This document shows, piece by piece, positions 46,649-54,405 of a stretch of DNA of 64,000 bases. This stretch comes from Paenibacillus sp. FSL K6-1330 (lineage in GTDB: Bacteria > Bacillota > Bacilli > Paenibacillales > Paenibacillaceae). Every line of letters begins with the position of its first letter. The first letter of the stretch is position 1. Under the pieces are notes generated by a model. The model did no database searches and had not been told where the DNA came from. It saw only the letters and a list, made by a program, of their open reading frames with translations. Made by a program: the position numbers and the translations under genes. Location: positions 2,989,501-3,053,500 of the forward strand of contig NZ_CP150269.1 in the NCBI RefSeq assembly GCF_037976825.1, written 5' to 3'.

Positions 46649-47521
46649 ATGGAGCCAACCATCGTCGTTGAACACAAAACTCAGCGCGTTAGGAAAAGTC
46701 GGTTTAGTTTAGGCACCACGTTGATGTACGTGATTTTGACAGCGTGGTCCTTAACAACCATCTATCCGTTATTCTGGATCGTGAATAACTCGTTCAAGGT
46801 TTCTCGCGATGTGATGAATAATTCCTTTGGTATCGCATGGGAACCGGTGTTTGTTAACTATCAGAACGCATTTGACCGCATCAATATCGGAAGAAGTTAT
46901 ATCAATAGCTTGGTGATGTCCTTCAGTACCGTATTGTTGGTGTTATTGCTCGGAGGACTAGCCGCTTATGTGCTGTCCAGATTCAACTTTAAAGGCAAGC
47001 GCACAATTTATTCCATTCTGTATGCGACACTTTTGATCCCGGCGTTTGCTACCGTAGTTCCGGTATATGAGCTTCTTATCAAAACCAGCTTGGTCAATAC
47101 GTACTGGGGCCTGATCTTCCCGCAAACGGCAGGCAATCTGACGTTTGCGACCTTGGTTATTGCCGGTTATATGGCAACGATACCGAAAGAGCTTGAAGAA
47201 GCTTCTTTTATGGACGGATGCAACCGATGGCAAATGTTTGTTAAGATATTCGTTCCGATCTCGCAGCCTGTATTTGCATCGACAAGTATTTTTGTATTTA
47301 TGTGGTCGTACAATGACTTGTTCTCAGCGTTGATCTTTGTAAACAAAGAGAATGTCCGTCCGATCGTTGCATTGCTTAATGAGATCAGTTCCCAATACGG
47401 AACAGACTTTGGCCTGATGGCTACGGCAGTATCGTTGACCGTTATTCCGGTGCTGATTGTGTACCTGTTTATCTCAAAGTATATTCAAAAAGGTTTGACC
47501 GAAGGAGCCGTCAAGGGTTAA
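46649..47521 (+). CDS. Sugar ABC transporter permease 2 (MalG-type)
   Basis: 290 residues, six membrane helices. WSLTTIYPLFWIVNNSFK and the EAA loop KELEEASFMDGCNRWQMFVKIFVPISQPVFAS place it in the UgpE/LacG family. RBS TAGGGGTG; 21 bases after the first permease. The operon terminator following it (47542-47591) is interrupted by a group II intron. Confidence 0.92.
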   Translation: MEPTIVVEHKTQRVRKSRFSLGTTLMYVILTAWSLTTIYPLFWIVNNSFKVSRDVMNNSFGIAWEPVFVNYQNAFDRINIGRSYINSLVMSFSTVLLVLLLGGLAAYVLSRFNFKGKRTIYSILYATLLIPAFATVVPVYELLIKTSLVNTYWGLIFPQTAGNLTFATLVIAGYMATIPKELEEASFMDGCNRWQMFVKIFVPISQPVFASTSIFVFMWSYNDLFSALIFVNKENVRPIVALLNEISSQYGTDFGLMATAVSLTVIPVLIVYLFISKYIQKGLTEGAVKG

Positions 47522-47541
47522 GGAGACAGCGAATTCAACGA

Positions 47542-47591
47542 ATAGGCAAGTCAAGAGGGGACGCTTTCGTCTCCTGTTTGACTTGCCTATT
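47542..47591 (+). terminator. Terminator stem of the sugar ABC operon, target of the intron
   Basis: AATAGGCAAGTCAA pairs with TTGACTTGCCTATT, with an inner GGGGACG/CGTCTCC stem. The T-run expected next is replaced by the intron start GTGCGCC. Confidence 0.8.
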
Positions 47592-47880
47592 GTGCGCCCG
47601 GCATGGGCGATAACTTGGCGGTGAAAGTCCGCTACAGGCTTGGCAGTAGGAACTGTTAGCCAAAGGCAAGGGTGTCGGTCGTGAGGCCGAATCTGAAGGA
47701 AGCCGGAGGCAAACCCTCGGTCTGACGAACAGAAATCACATAGAAGGCATGATGGGACGGACGAGCTTGCAATGCAAAGTAAAGTCCAATACTGCCCGAA
47801 TTCCATCATGTAGATGTGGCAGATGGATGAGGGGAAGGTTATCGCTCTTACCCGGGGAGATCTCACAGACGTGGAGTAGG

Positions 47881-47914
<34 letters not shown>

Positions 47915-48037
47915 GAAAGACGGAGTAAAGCTCACTGTGAGAAGTCAGCAGAAGCCATACTACCGGGAAGTTTTTTTTTTCGGGAAGGGCTGAACAATCG
48001 TAAGTCTTGAGTACATACAGGAAGGAGAGCCGGTGCA

Positions 48038-49438
48038 ATGAAAGCAGAATACCGAAAGGGCTGCCTGCAAAGGGATAGTGTGGAACACGAAGAGTATGCA
48101 GGAGCGCAGAGCATCGACACTCGGGAGAGTAGAGAAAGGGACGGTGCAATCGACTTGCTGGAAAGGATACTGAGCAGGGACAACCTGAACAAGGCCTACA
48201 AGCAGGTCAAGCGCAATCACGGAGCACCGGGAATCGACGGAATGACGGTCGAGGCGGCATTGCCGTGGCTGCGGGAAAACAGAGACGAACTCTTGCAAAG
48301 CATCCGGGAGGGTCGATATAAGCCGAGCCCGGTACGACGCAAGGAAATCCCCAAACCAGATGGAAGCGGAGTAAGAAAGCTCGGCATTCCCACGGTCGTG
48401 GATCGCATCATCCAGCAAGCCATCGCCCAGCAGTTGCAACCGCGGTTTGAGCCGCTTTTCTCGGATGGAAGCTACGGCTACCGCCCAGGGCGGAGCGCGC
48501 AGCAGGCGATCCGAAAAGTGAAAGCTTATGCGGAGCAGGGATGGGGCCACGCAGTAGAAATTGACCTCTCGAAGTACTTCGACACGCTGAACCATGAGCT
48601 GTTGATGAACCTCCTGCGCAAACAAATCGAGGACAAGCGCGTAACCAACCTGATTAAAAGGTACCTGAAAAGCGGAGTCATGGAAAACGGGGTGCGCCGC
48701 GAAACAGAAGAAGGCTCTCCTCAGGGTGGCCCTTTGTCGCCATTATTGGCGAACATCTATCTGAACGAATTCGATCAGGAGATGAAAAGCCGGGGCGTGA
48801 AGGTCATTCGCTATGCAGATGACATTGTGGTGCTGGCGAGAAGCAAGCGGGCAGCGACGCGGCTACTGGAATCCTGCCGGACGTATCTGGAGAACAAGCT
48901 GAGGCTCAAGATGAATACGCAGAAAAGCAAGGTAGTTAGCGTAGTGGCACAGAAGCATTTCAAATTCCTCGGTTTTGCTTTGGGGAAGAACGGAAGCGGC
49001 GTGTATATCCGCGTACATCGACAATCCCTGGCAAAGGCAAAGAGGAAGCTGAAAGAGCTAACGAGCCGGAGTCAAGGCAGGAATGCGAGGCAGGTGATGG
49101 AGAACGTAAAGGTCTACATTCGGGGATGGATCGGTTATTTCTATGTAGCCGACATGAAGCGAATCCTGCAAAGCTGGAATGAATGGCTGCGAAGGCGGAT
49201 GCGCATGTATATCTGGAAGCAATGGAAGAGGCCAAGAACGAAGGTACAGAACCTGCGGAAGCTGGGGGTGCCGGAGTGGCAGGCCTACCCATGGGGAAAC
49301 ACCCGACTGGGTTACTGGCGCATTGCCGGAAGCGCGATACTGCAACGCTCTGTTACAAACGAAAAGCTCGCACAGGCAGGGTATTATGACTTCCCTGCTC
49401 AGTACGAGCGTCTACGTCAATTGCACTTAAACGGTTGA
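48038..49438 (+). CDS. ltrA: Group II intron reverse transcriptase/maturase
   Basis: 466 residues. RT domains: NHGAPGIDGMTVE, VRRKEIPKPDGSGVRKLGIPTVVDRIIQQAIAQQL, SYGYRPGRSAQQAI, the active site RYADDIVVLAR, and EGSPQGGPLSPLLANIYL; then the X (maturase) domain with RGWIGYFYVADMKR and the basic RRRMRMYIWKQWKRPRTKVQNLRKLG. No HNH endonuclease follows, as in class C introns. It helps splicing and drives retrohoming. GGAAGGAGAG precedes the ATG, and the stop abuts domain V. Confidence 0.93.
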   Translation: MKAEYRKGCLQRDSVEHEEYAGAQSIDTRESRERDGAIDLLERILSRDNLNKAYKQVKRNHGAPGIDGMTVEAALPWLRENRDELLQSIREGRYKPSPVRRKEIPKPDGSGVRKLGIPTVVDRIIQQAIAQQLQPRFEPLFSDGSYGYRPGRSAQQAIRKVKAYAEQGWGHAVEIDLSKYFDTLNHELLMNLLRKQIEDKRVTNLIKRYLKSGVMENGVRRETEEGSPQGGPLSPLLANIYLNEFDQEMKSRGVKVIRYADDIVVLARSKRAATRLLESCRTYLENKLRLKMNTQKSKVVSVVAQKHFKFLGFALGKNGSGVYIRVHRQSLAKAKRKLKELTSRSQGRNARQVMENVKVYIRGWIGYFYVADMKRILQSWNEWLRRRMRMYIWKQWKRPRTKVQNLRKLGVPEWQAYPWGNTRLGYWRIAGSAILQRSVTNEKLAQAGYYDFPAQYERLRQLHLNG

Positions 49439-49567
49439 ACCGCCGTATACCGAACGGTACGTACGGTGGTGTGAGAGGTCGGCTACTCAACTAATGGGTA
49501 GCCTCCTACTCGATCGTTGTTATATCCCATTTAGTCTTTAAATCTGAATCATAGTCGGGTTAGCATT

Positions 49568-49774
49568 TTAAGCAGATGGGTAATTAAATTCGATTAAGCG
49601 TGAGAAGCCATCTTCTCCATAACCGGCATGGATTGCTCTTTGGGCAATCGCTTTTGCTGCGTTTAAGATGCTGCTATCGATGCCGTGATGTTCGGACACG
49701 TGGATGATATGCTCCATACTTGTCATGTTGGAGATGAGAGTTGTGCCCTCGCCAGGGTAGACGACTTGATCCAC
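49568..49774 (-). pseudogene. C-terminal remnant of an NAD(P)-dependent oxidoreductase
   Basis: The last 68 codons (TLISNMTSMEHIIHVSEHHGI...GYGEDGFSRLIEF) resemble the C-terminus of 6-phosphogluconate dehydrogenase-like or imine reductase-like enzymes. The frame continues a few codons upstream (AQDVDQVVYPGEG) and then runs into AT-rich sequence; the N-terminal Rossmann domain is missing. There is no RBS at its first ATG. Confidence 0.45.
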
Positions 49775-49828
49775 ATCTTGTGCGATATAGGTTTTTTTAA
49801 TTATAAAAATAAGGTGATTATTTCAACA

Positions 49829-49843
49829 TATGAAAAATTCATA
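49829..49843. repeat. Palindrome copy 2: TATGAA-AAA-TTCATA
   Basis: Identical to the copies at 44046 and 51244; 170 bases before the MarR gene. Confidence 0.6.
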
Positions 49844-49955
49844 ACAATGAAGAAAAGTGCTCCCTATCTCTCAGGCAAACTATATACGGTTTCACCCGTA
49901 CCTAGTTACGACGAAAAGGATAAAATCAATCATCATACTAACCAAAAGAAAGTTA

Positions 49956-49984
49956 TTGACAAAATATTAGCTTCGTGTTAATTT
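49956..49984 (+). promoter_or_regulatory. Promoter of the MarR gene
   Basis: TTGACA, 17 bases, TAATTT. The -10 overlaps the operator palindrome at 49981. Confidence 0.6.
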
Positions 49985-49996
49985 GTATATACAAAT
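49981..49996. promoter_or_regulatory. MarR operator, copy 1
   Basis: ATTTGTATATACAAAT, a perfect palindrome 15 bases before the MarR start. A near copy precedes the next gene. Confidence 0.7.
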
Positions 49997-50011
49997 GAGA
50001 GGTGACTGGTT

Positions 50012-50446
50012 ATGAACATCGATGATTCCATACTAAGCTCATGCTTGTTTTTTACATCGAATCGGTTTGCTCGTTCGATGACCAAGATGGCGGAGGAAGC
50101 TTTTGCCAAAGCTGGTTTATCGCCAACATATTCCTATGTTCTGGTGGTAATCCATCAATATCCCGGCATAACGCAGAAAGAGCTAAGCGATAAGTTATCG
50201 ATTGCTCCATCCACAAGCACCCGGTTCATTGATAAGCTGGAGGAGAAGCAGTTGGTACTGCGCCAATCCGAATGGAAAGAAACGCATATTTTTTTAACGG
50301 ATGAAGGGAAGTTGTTATATCAGGAGCTGAACCAATATTTTGAACAGCTGTATGGACAGTATGTTTCCCTCTTGGGGAAGGAACATAGCGAACAATTAAC
50401 TAAACTTCTCCATGAATCCAGTGAAATATTGAAAAAGGGAATATAA
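50012..50446 (+). CDS. MarR-family transcriptional regulator
   Basis: 144 residues with a central winged helix (GITQKELSDKLSIAPSTSTRFIDKLEEKQLVLRQ) and helical ends for dimerisation. The wing is WKETHIFLTDEGK. The cytosolic dimer likely represses its own gene and the oxidoreductase downstream: the same TTGTATATACAA palindrome is in front of both. No Cys of the OhrR type in the N-terminal helix (the only Cys is at about 11), though that Cys could still sense oxidants. RBS AGAGGTG. Confidence 0.88.
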   Translation: MNIDDSILSSCLFFTSNRFARSMTKMAEEAFAKAGLSPTYSYVLVVIHQYPGITQKELSDKLSIAPSTSTRFIDKLEEKQLVLRQSEWKETHIFLTDEGKLLYQELNQYFEQLYGQYVSLLGKEHSEQLTKLLHESSEILKKGI

Positions 50447-50465
50447 GGCCTCTTTTTCACCCCTC

Positions 50466-50481
50466 ATTTGTATATACAATT
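50466..50481. promoter_or_regulatory. MarR operator, copy 2
   Basis: ATTTGTATATACAATT, one base from the copy at 49981, 20 bases before the next start codon. Confidence 0.7.
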
Positions 50482-50500
50482 GATAAAGGAGAGATTCATC

Positions 50501-51136
50501 ATGAAGATTGGTATTATCGGTGCAACAGGGAAAGCGGGAAGTCTGATTCTCAAGGAAGCACAAGCACGCGGTCATGAAGTAACGGCAATTGTACGTAATG
50601 CATCCAAGGTCTCCGATTCCAGTATTAACATTTTGGAGAAGAACGTGCTGGATTTGACTAATGCCGATCTTCAAGGCTTCGATGTTGTCGTGAATGCTTT
50701 TGCGGCGGCGCCTGGGCAGGAAACTCAATATGTGGAAGTAGGCCGAGTATTGATAGAAGCTCTGAAAGGCACGAATACCAGACTGTTTGTGATGGGCGGT
50801 GCCGGAAGCTTGTTTGTTGATGAAGCCAAAACCTTGCGACTCATGGAAACTCCTGATTTTCCTAAGGAATATTATCCGACAGCGTTCCACGCCGGTGAGA
50901 ATTTGAAAGACCTGGAGCAAACTTCTGATGTGAAATGGACGTTTCTTAGTCCGGCAGCCTTCTTTAATCCGAAAGGTCAACGCACTGGCAGTTATCAGGA
51001 AGGCAAGGACCATGTCATTGTCAATTCGAGCGGTCAAAGCTATGTCAGCTACGCGGATTACGCGATTGCGGTATTGGATGAACTTGAACAGCCGAAGCAT
51101 ATCAATGAGCGTTATACGGTAGTATCCGAGGCTTAA
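50501..51136 (+). CDS. NAD(P)H-binding oxidoreductase (NmrA-like)
   Basis: 211 residues. N-terminal cofactor loop GIIGATGKAGSLILKEA (GxxGxxG) and a Rossmann core with VVVNAFAAAPG and LFVMGGAGSLFV. It resembles YwnB-type atypical SDR proteins with no YxxxK motif. Probably reduces a quinone or electrophile; the MarR operator in front suggests induction by such compounds. ATG at 50501 follows AAAGGAGAG. Upstream extension to 50468 would overlap the operator. Confidence 0.85.
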   Translation: MKIGIIGATGKAGSLILKEAQARGHEVTAIVRNASKVSDSSINILEKNVLDLTNADLQGFDVVVNAFAAAPGQETQYVEVGRVLIEALKGTNTRLFVMGGAGSLFVDEAKTLRLMETPDFPKEYYPTAFHAGENLKDLEQTSDVKWTFLSPAAFFNPKGQRTGSYQEGKDHVIVNSSGQSYVSYADYAIAVLDELEQPKHINERYTVVSEA

Positions 51137-51169
51137 TAAACCCGGCAACGACCTCCATATAGATTTTTG

Positions 51170-51202
51170 AATAAGCTGATTTCATCATGAAATCAGCTTA
51201 TT
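51170..51202. terminator. Perfect palindromic terminator
   Basis: AATAAGCTGATTTCAT, C, ATGAAATCAGCTTATT. It follows the oxidoreductase gene; weak T-run. Confidence 0.65.
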
Positions 51203-51525
51203 GTAATGTGGAAAAACGGCCTTAATAAGTGAATAATACATCATATGAAAAATTCATAACAAGCAAATAACTTCAATTTATCTAGCTAACTTCGATCTAA
51301 TACACCCCAACCTCCTGTATAGTCCCTACACAAAAGTGAAAATGGTGGGGAGGGAAATATACATATTATAGGAAATATTCTTCATTCCGTTAAAATGTAT
51401 AAGTTATGTATGGTTGCATCATCCAGTGACCTGCATACAACATTGGTTGTACGCAGGCTGAACTGGAGTAAACGACAGTAGGAACCGTTTTTGGTTTGTG
51501 ACGAAACATCGCAAGATATAGGAGT
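51203..51525 (+). other. Gap of about 320 bases, no gene seen
   Basis: Holds palindrome copy 3 and an 11-bp hairpin at 51431-51456 (CTGCATACAAC / GTTGTACGCAG). Otherwise AT-rich sequence with no recognised feature. Confidence 0.5.
51244..51258. repeat. Palindrome copy 3: TATGAA-AAA-TTCATA
   Basis: Identical to the copies at 44046 and 49829. Confidence 0.6.
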
Positions 51526-51987
51526 TCATAAGAAACGAATATTGATATCACGAAATCGGCCTGTAGACATTTTTGGCATCTTAATTTGAAGAGTAGGCTG
51601 TTTATAGGTCGCAATGCTTTGTGCAGGAAGAATGGGGACGGGTAAGACGATGGTCTGGCTTTGATCTTTTGGCAAACCTTGGATTTTAATCTGTGTCCGA
51701 TTTAGCTTAATCCATAAGTTTTCCGGATGGACACGTTTGGGGATATAACATTTTACAACCAGAAAGTTATGGGTATCAAAAGTTTCATATCGAAGTGTAT
51801 TAGGGTTAGGCAGCATTTCATTTCCGGCGGTTGCTTGTTTTATCTTATCCTTTACATAATCCTCAATTACGGTTGGATCCAGCTGGAAATCCTCATTGAG
51901 ATCATTAAGATCTTTGAATGGAAACGAATTGTTGTTGAAAAAAGAGTCCTTTGACAACCAGTCAGGCCGTTTGGATCTTGAGTTCAT
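51526..51987 (-). CDS. Hsp20-like spore-associated protein
   Basis: 153 residues. The C-terminal two thirds resemble an alpha-crystallin/Hsp20 fold: YETFDTHNFLVVKCYIP, LWIKLNRTQIKIQGLPKD, IVLPVPILPAQSIATYKQPTLQIKMPK. The N-terminus is Asn/Asp-rich (DSFFNNNSFPFKDLNDLNED). It is divergent from gerPA, and both have sigma-K-like promoters, so I infer a late mother-cell coat role like CotP. GGAGGGA is the RBS. Confidence 0.7.
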   Translation of the reverse strand: MNSRSKRPDWLSKDSFFNNNSFPFKDLNDLNEDFQLDPTVIEDYVKDKIKQATAGNEMLPNPNTLRYETFDTHNFLVVKCYIPKRVHPENLWIKLNRTQIKIQGLPKDQSQTIVLPVPILPAQSIATYKQPTLQIKMPKMSTGRFRDINIRFL

Positions 51988-52015
51988 TCTATATCCCTCC
52001 TTCGTTCTGTAAATT

Positions 52016-52043
52016 CATTATATGGGCGAAAGAATGTTAGAGT
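52016..52043 (-). promoter_or_regulatory. Sigma-K-like promoter of the Hsp20-like gene
   Basis: On the minus strand: AC, 17 bases, CATATAATG (consensus AC-N17-CATANNNTA; last base differs). Confidence 0.5.
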
Positions 52044-52044
52044 G

Positions 52045-52072
52045 ACATCTGGGCTTCCAACTACATAGAATA
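52045..52072 (+). promoter_or_regulatory. Sigma-K-like promoter of the gerP operon
   Basis: AC, 17 bases, CATAGAATA, fitting the sigma-K pattern exactly; 38 bases before the GTG of gerPA. Its -35 is one base from that of the divergent gene. Confidence 0.65.
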
Positions 52073-52109
52073 AATCCAAGCGTATGATTTTGAATGAAGA
52101 GGTGGAATT

Positions 52110-52331
52110 GTGGTTTCGATTATCGGCAATATGAAGATTGTAAACGTGGGCCCCAGTTCTACGGTCTTGGTTGGAAATACAGGCGTCATTGATTTAGACA
52201 GTACCTCAAAAGCTTATTCCGGCGCCAACTCGTTCACCACTGGCGATAGTATTGGTACGAATATTGCAAACAACCAGGCCAGCAGCACGAATACATTCGA
52301 TCCGGACTTGATTGATTCACCTAATGCTTAA
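52110..52331 (+). CDS. gerPA: Spore germination protein, GerPA/GerPF family
   Basis: 73 residues. The first gene of a gerP-type operon whose products form part of the spore coat and let germinants reach the inner membrane. Typical features: IGNMKIVNVGPSSTVLVGN, then the TSKAYSGANSFTTGD block and the end FDPDLIDSPNA. GerPA and GerPF are related; position argues for GerPA. GTG start after GAGGTGG. Confidence 0.85.
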   Translation: MVSIIGNMKIVNVGPSSTVLVGNTGVIDLDSTSKAYSGANSFTTGDSIGTNIANNQASSTNTFDPDLIDSPNA

Positions 52332-52349
52332 TTAAGGTTGTGATCCACT

Positions 52350-52580
52350 GTGAATCTAACAGTACATCAATGTATTAATATACAGCAGCTTCGGGTGGGA
52401 GCGGTGACTAATTCTTCGGTCCTGCAGATTGGAACCGCCGGAGATATCCGGGCATTATCCAATATATATAACACAGGTGGGTTTACAGGCCCTGCTCCGG
52501 AATTCGAGCCTCAGAATAATAGCAATAACCCCTTGGTCCCATTACCTGCGCCAATTGAAGGACTGTATAGGCAAGAATGA
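52350..52580 (+). CDS. gerPB: Spore germination protein GerPB
   Basis: 76 residues. QCINIQQLRVGAVTNSSVLQIGTAGDIRALSNIYNTGG is the GerPB core, ending with a Pro/Asn-rich tail (LVPLPAPIEG). It starts with GTG after AAGG about ten bases upstream, 18 bases from gerPA. A coat protein of the GerP complex. Confidence 0.85.
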   Translation: MNLTVHQCINIQQLRVGAVTNSSVLQIGTAGDIRALSNIYNTGGFTGPAPEFEPQNNSNNPLVPLPAPIEGLYRQE

Positions 52581-52629
52581 GGTGAATCACCTGTGCATAG
52601 ATTGTATAAGGAGCAGGGGAGGCGGTTCC

Positions 52630-53247
52630 ATGTATGACTATTATATACAGCAATTGTTCTATATTCTTCAAACCCAGTCAGAGCAGCTGAGTAGAATGGA
52701 ACAAATGCTGAAGGAAATGCGCAGTCAAATAGATCAATTAAAACCGGGAAGCGAGAAAACGATAGATCGGGTGCAATATAATTTTGATTTATTGAAGATT
52801 GAAAAATTGGAAGGCACCTTAAATATTGGATTGATGCCTAAGGCTGGGCAATCCCTGGACGATATTACCGTGAATGGTCAGCCGTTAGAACAGTCTCAGA
52901 CGGGAAATACAGGCGGCGAACTACACTCGAACATATATCAGAATGTATCACGTTATCTAGAAGATATCGTACCTAAGCAGATCGAGCGCATGCTTCCCGA
53001 ATCCAAGCTTGTAGTTGGTGATGAATATGCTGGGGTTATTATCGAGGATATTCGTAAACAACTCGGAGACCGTATAACCGTTTATCTGAGGCAATATCAA
53101 ACGAATAGGGAATCTATGAACCCGCAAGATGTTGAGCAATCGATCATCAAACAAGTGAAGAGTGAGATCGTTACGGCAGTTGAGCAGCACCTTCTTAATT
53201 TGCAACGGGGGAAGTGGAATTCAAATGAAAATGACAGTCGTCAATAA
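52630..53247 (+). CDS. gerPC: Spore germination protein GerPC
   Basis: 205 residues, the usual size. An N-terminal coiled coil (MYDYYIQQLFYILQTQSEQLSRMEQMLKEMRSQI) and then the KLEGTLNIGLMPK block typical of GerPC. The frame runs back to 52429, but that overlaps gerPB; the ATG at 52630 has GGGGAGG upstream. It is the largest component of the GerP complex, required in Bacillus for permeability to germinants. Confidence 0.85.
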   Translation: MYDYYIQQLFYILQTQSEQLSRMEQMLKEMRSQIDQLKPGSEKTIDRVQYNFDLLKIEKLEGTLNIGLMPKAGQSLDDITVNGQPLEQSQTGNTGGELHSNIYQNVSRYLEDIVPKQIERMLPESKLVVGDEYAGVIIEDIRKQLGDRITVYLRQYQTNRESMNPQDVEQSIIKQVKSEIVTAVEQHLLNLQRGKWNSNENDSRQ

Positions 53248-53410
53248 AGAGCTTCAGGTTGGTTCGATCCGCATTACAGCGATCTCAAGTTCATCGGTAC
53301 TGTTGATTGGAGATACCCATGTCATGAATTGCTCCTCCATGTATGATACGCCTTCCGAATCACTGCAAACCACCCCGCTTGTTCCGTTATCTCCGGGTGC
53401 CGCATCATGA
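53225..53410 (+). CDS. gerPD: Spore germination protein GerPD
   Basis: 61 residues, standard for the family. KELQVGSIRITAISSSSVLLIGDTHVMNCSSMYDTP shows the shared GerP repeat. It overlaps gerPC by 23 bases and gerPE by four. The GGGGGAAG before it is a bit distant, so the ATG at 53231 might be used instead. Confidence 0.83.
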   Translation: MKMTVVNKELQVGSIRITAISSSSVLLIGDTHVMNCSSMYDTPSESLQTTPLVPLSPGAAS

Positions 53411-53814
53411 AGCGTCATTCACACGTTGATAACATGTATATCATCAATATTTCCAATAGCTCCGTATTTGTATGCGGTGAATCGGGACATATCGATGCCG
53501 ATACGCGTGCATTGGCGGTTCAGCGGCAGGTGCCGGTGTTCTTTGAAGACGAGGGACAATATGAGGATTACCCGATATTCTCCAGGTTGATACCCACATG
53601 GCCGCCGTACTCAGACGTAGAACTAAATATTATACAAGATTATAAAAAGATTCATGTGGGATGCGTCGATATTATAGCCACTGCATCTGCATCGGTTGTA
53701 CAGGTGGGTCCGAACGATACTATGGATTTGGAATCCAGGGTGAAGGCGATCAGACACTTTATTACGGATGCACCCGAGTATTTAAAGGATTATAAGGGAG
53801 TTATCGTCAAATAG
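53407..53814 (+). CDS. gerPE: Spore germination protein GerPE
   Basis: 135 residues. The GerP-like blocks VDNMYIINISNSSVFVCGESGHIDA and KIHVGCVDIIATASASVVQVG occur twice, flanking a Pro/Tyr-rich middle (FSRLIPTWPPYSD). The ATG overlaps the gerPD stop. It is the last gene of the operon: no gerPF follows, unlike the six-gene Bacillus operon. Confidence 0.84.
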   Translation: MKRHSHVDNMYIINISNSSVFVCGESGHIDADTRALAVQRQVPVFFEDEGQYEDYPIFSRLIPTWPPYSDVELNIIQDYKKIHVGCVDIIATASASVVQVGPNDTMDLESRVKAIRHFITDAPEYLKDYKGVIVK

Positions 53815-53905
53815 AATTTACGTGAACCGGTACTGAACGAAAAATCAATATGTTACCTTCGTTCACGATGACTCTGACGGTTCCCCGATTGGTAGGAGAT
53901 ATGTG

Positions 53906-53942
53906 CAAAACAGGAGGAGCGCCATGCGCTCCTCCTGTTTCT
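53906..53942. terminator. Bidirectional terminator between gerPE and tlp
   Basis: AAACAGGAGGAGCGC, CAT, GCGCTCCTCCTGTTT. Confidence 0.85.
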
Positions 53943-53954
53943 ATGTGATACGGA

Positions 53955-54182
53955 TTATTCTCCTTGCTGATGGGCAGCTTCGTCTTTGATCTCTTCTCGG
54001 AAGCCGGAAATACTCTTTTCGCGACGAGCATTACGATCTTGGATCTGTTCTTTCTCGCTTGCCGGAATCTCATCCCCGAACTCCTCGAGATAATCTTCGG
54101 CTTCACGGTAGTTCTCAATCGTGTTTTGGACGGCCTGTTGCAAATGTTCTACATTGTCTTCGCGATTATCGGGTTTAGCCAT
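53955..54182 (-). CDS. tlp: Small acid-soluble spore protein Tlp
   Basis: 75 residues, highly hydrophilic. DNREDNVEHLQQAVQNTIENYREAEDYLEEF and IQDRNARREKSISGFREEIKDEA match the Tlp family of minor forespore proteins closely. It is degraded to amino acids on germination, as other SASP. AAGGAGGTG precedes the ATG. I see no clear sigma-G promoter. Confidence 0.9.
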   Translation of the reverse strand: MAKPDNREDNVEHLQQAVQNTIENYREAEDYLEEFGDEIPASEKEQIQDRNARREKSISGFREEIKDEAAHQQGE

Positions 54183-54344
54183 GAGTTGTCACCTCCTTAA
54201 ATTCAACTGCCTTGCTAAAATTTCACACCTCAAGAGTTTTCCATAATAAAAACATCCTTATGCATACGAGACTGACACTATCAAAAAAGCTACAGTATTG
54301 TAAATATTGCAAGTCACATCTTTACATATCCGCCCAACGGAATA

Positions 54345-54353
54345 TGTTATAAT
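54345..54353 (+). promoter_or_regulatory. Extended -10 promoter of the Asp-box lipoprotein
   Basis: TGTTATAAT, a perfect extended -10, about 55 bases before the start; no good -35. Confidence 0.5.
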
Positions 54354-54405
54354 GTCGAAAAAGCAGACTTGCAGCATGACATCGAAATAAGAGGGGGAAG
54401 AATTC

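Larger units (their letters stand above)
49515..50000 (+). other. Non-coding region with gene remnant and MarR promoter
   Basis: Contains the 3' exon of the intron site, a fragment of an oxidoreductase on the other strand, palindrome copy 2 and the promoter/operator of the MarR gene. Confidence 0.5.

Noticed and set aside
54183..54300. Sigma-G promoter of tlp
   Set aside because: No TGNATA-N17-CATNNTA pattern with correct spacing could be found.
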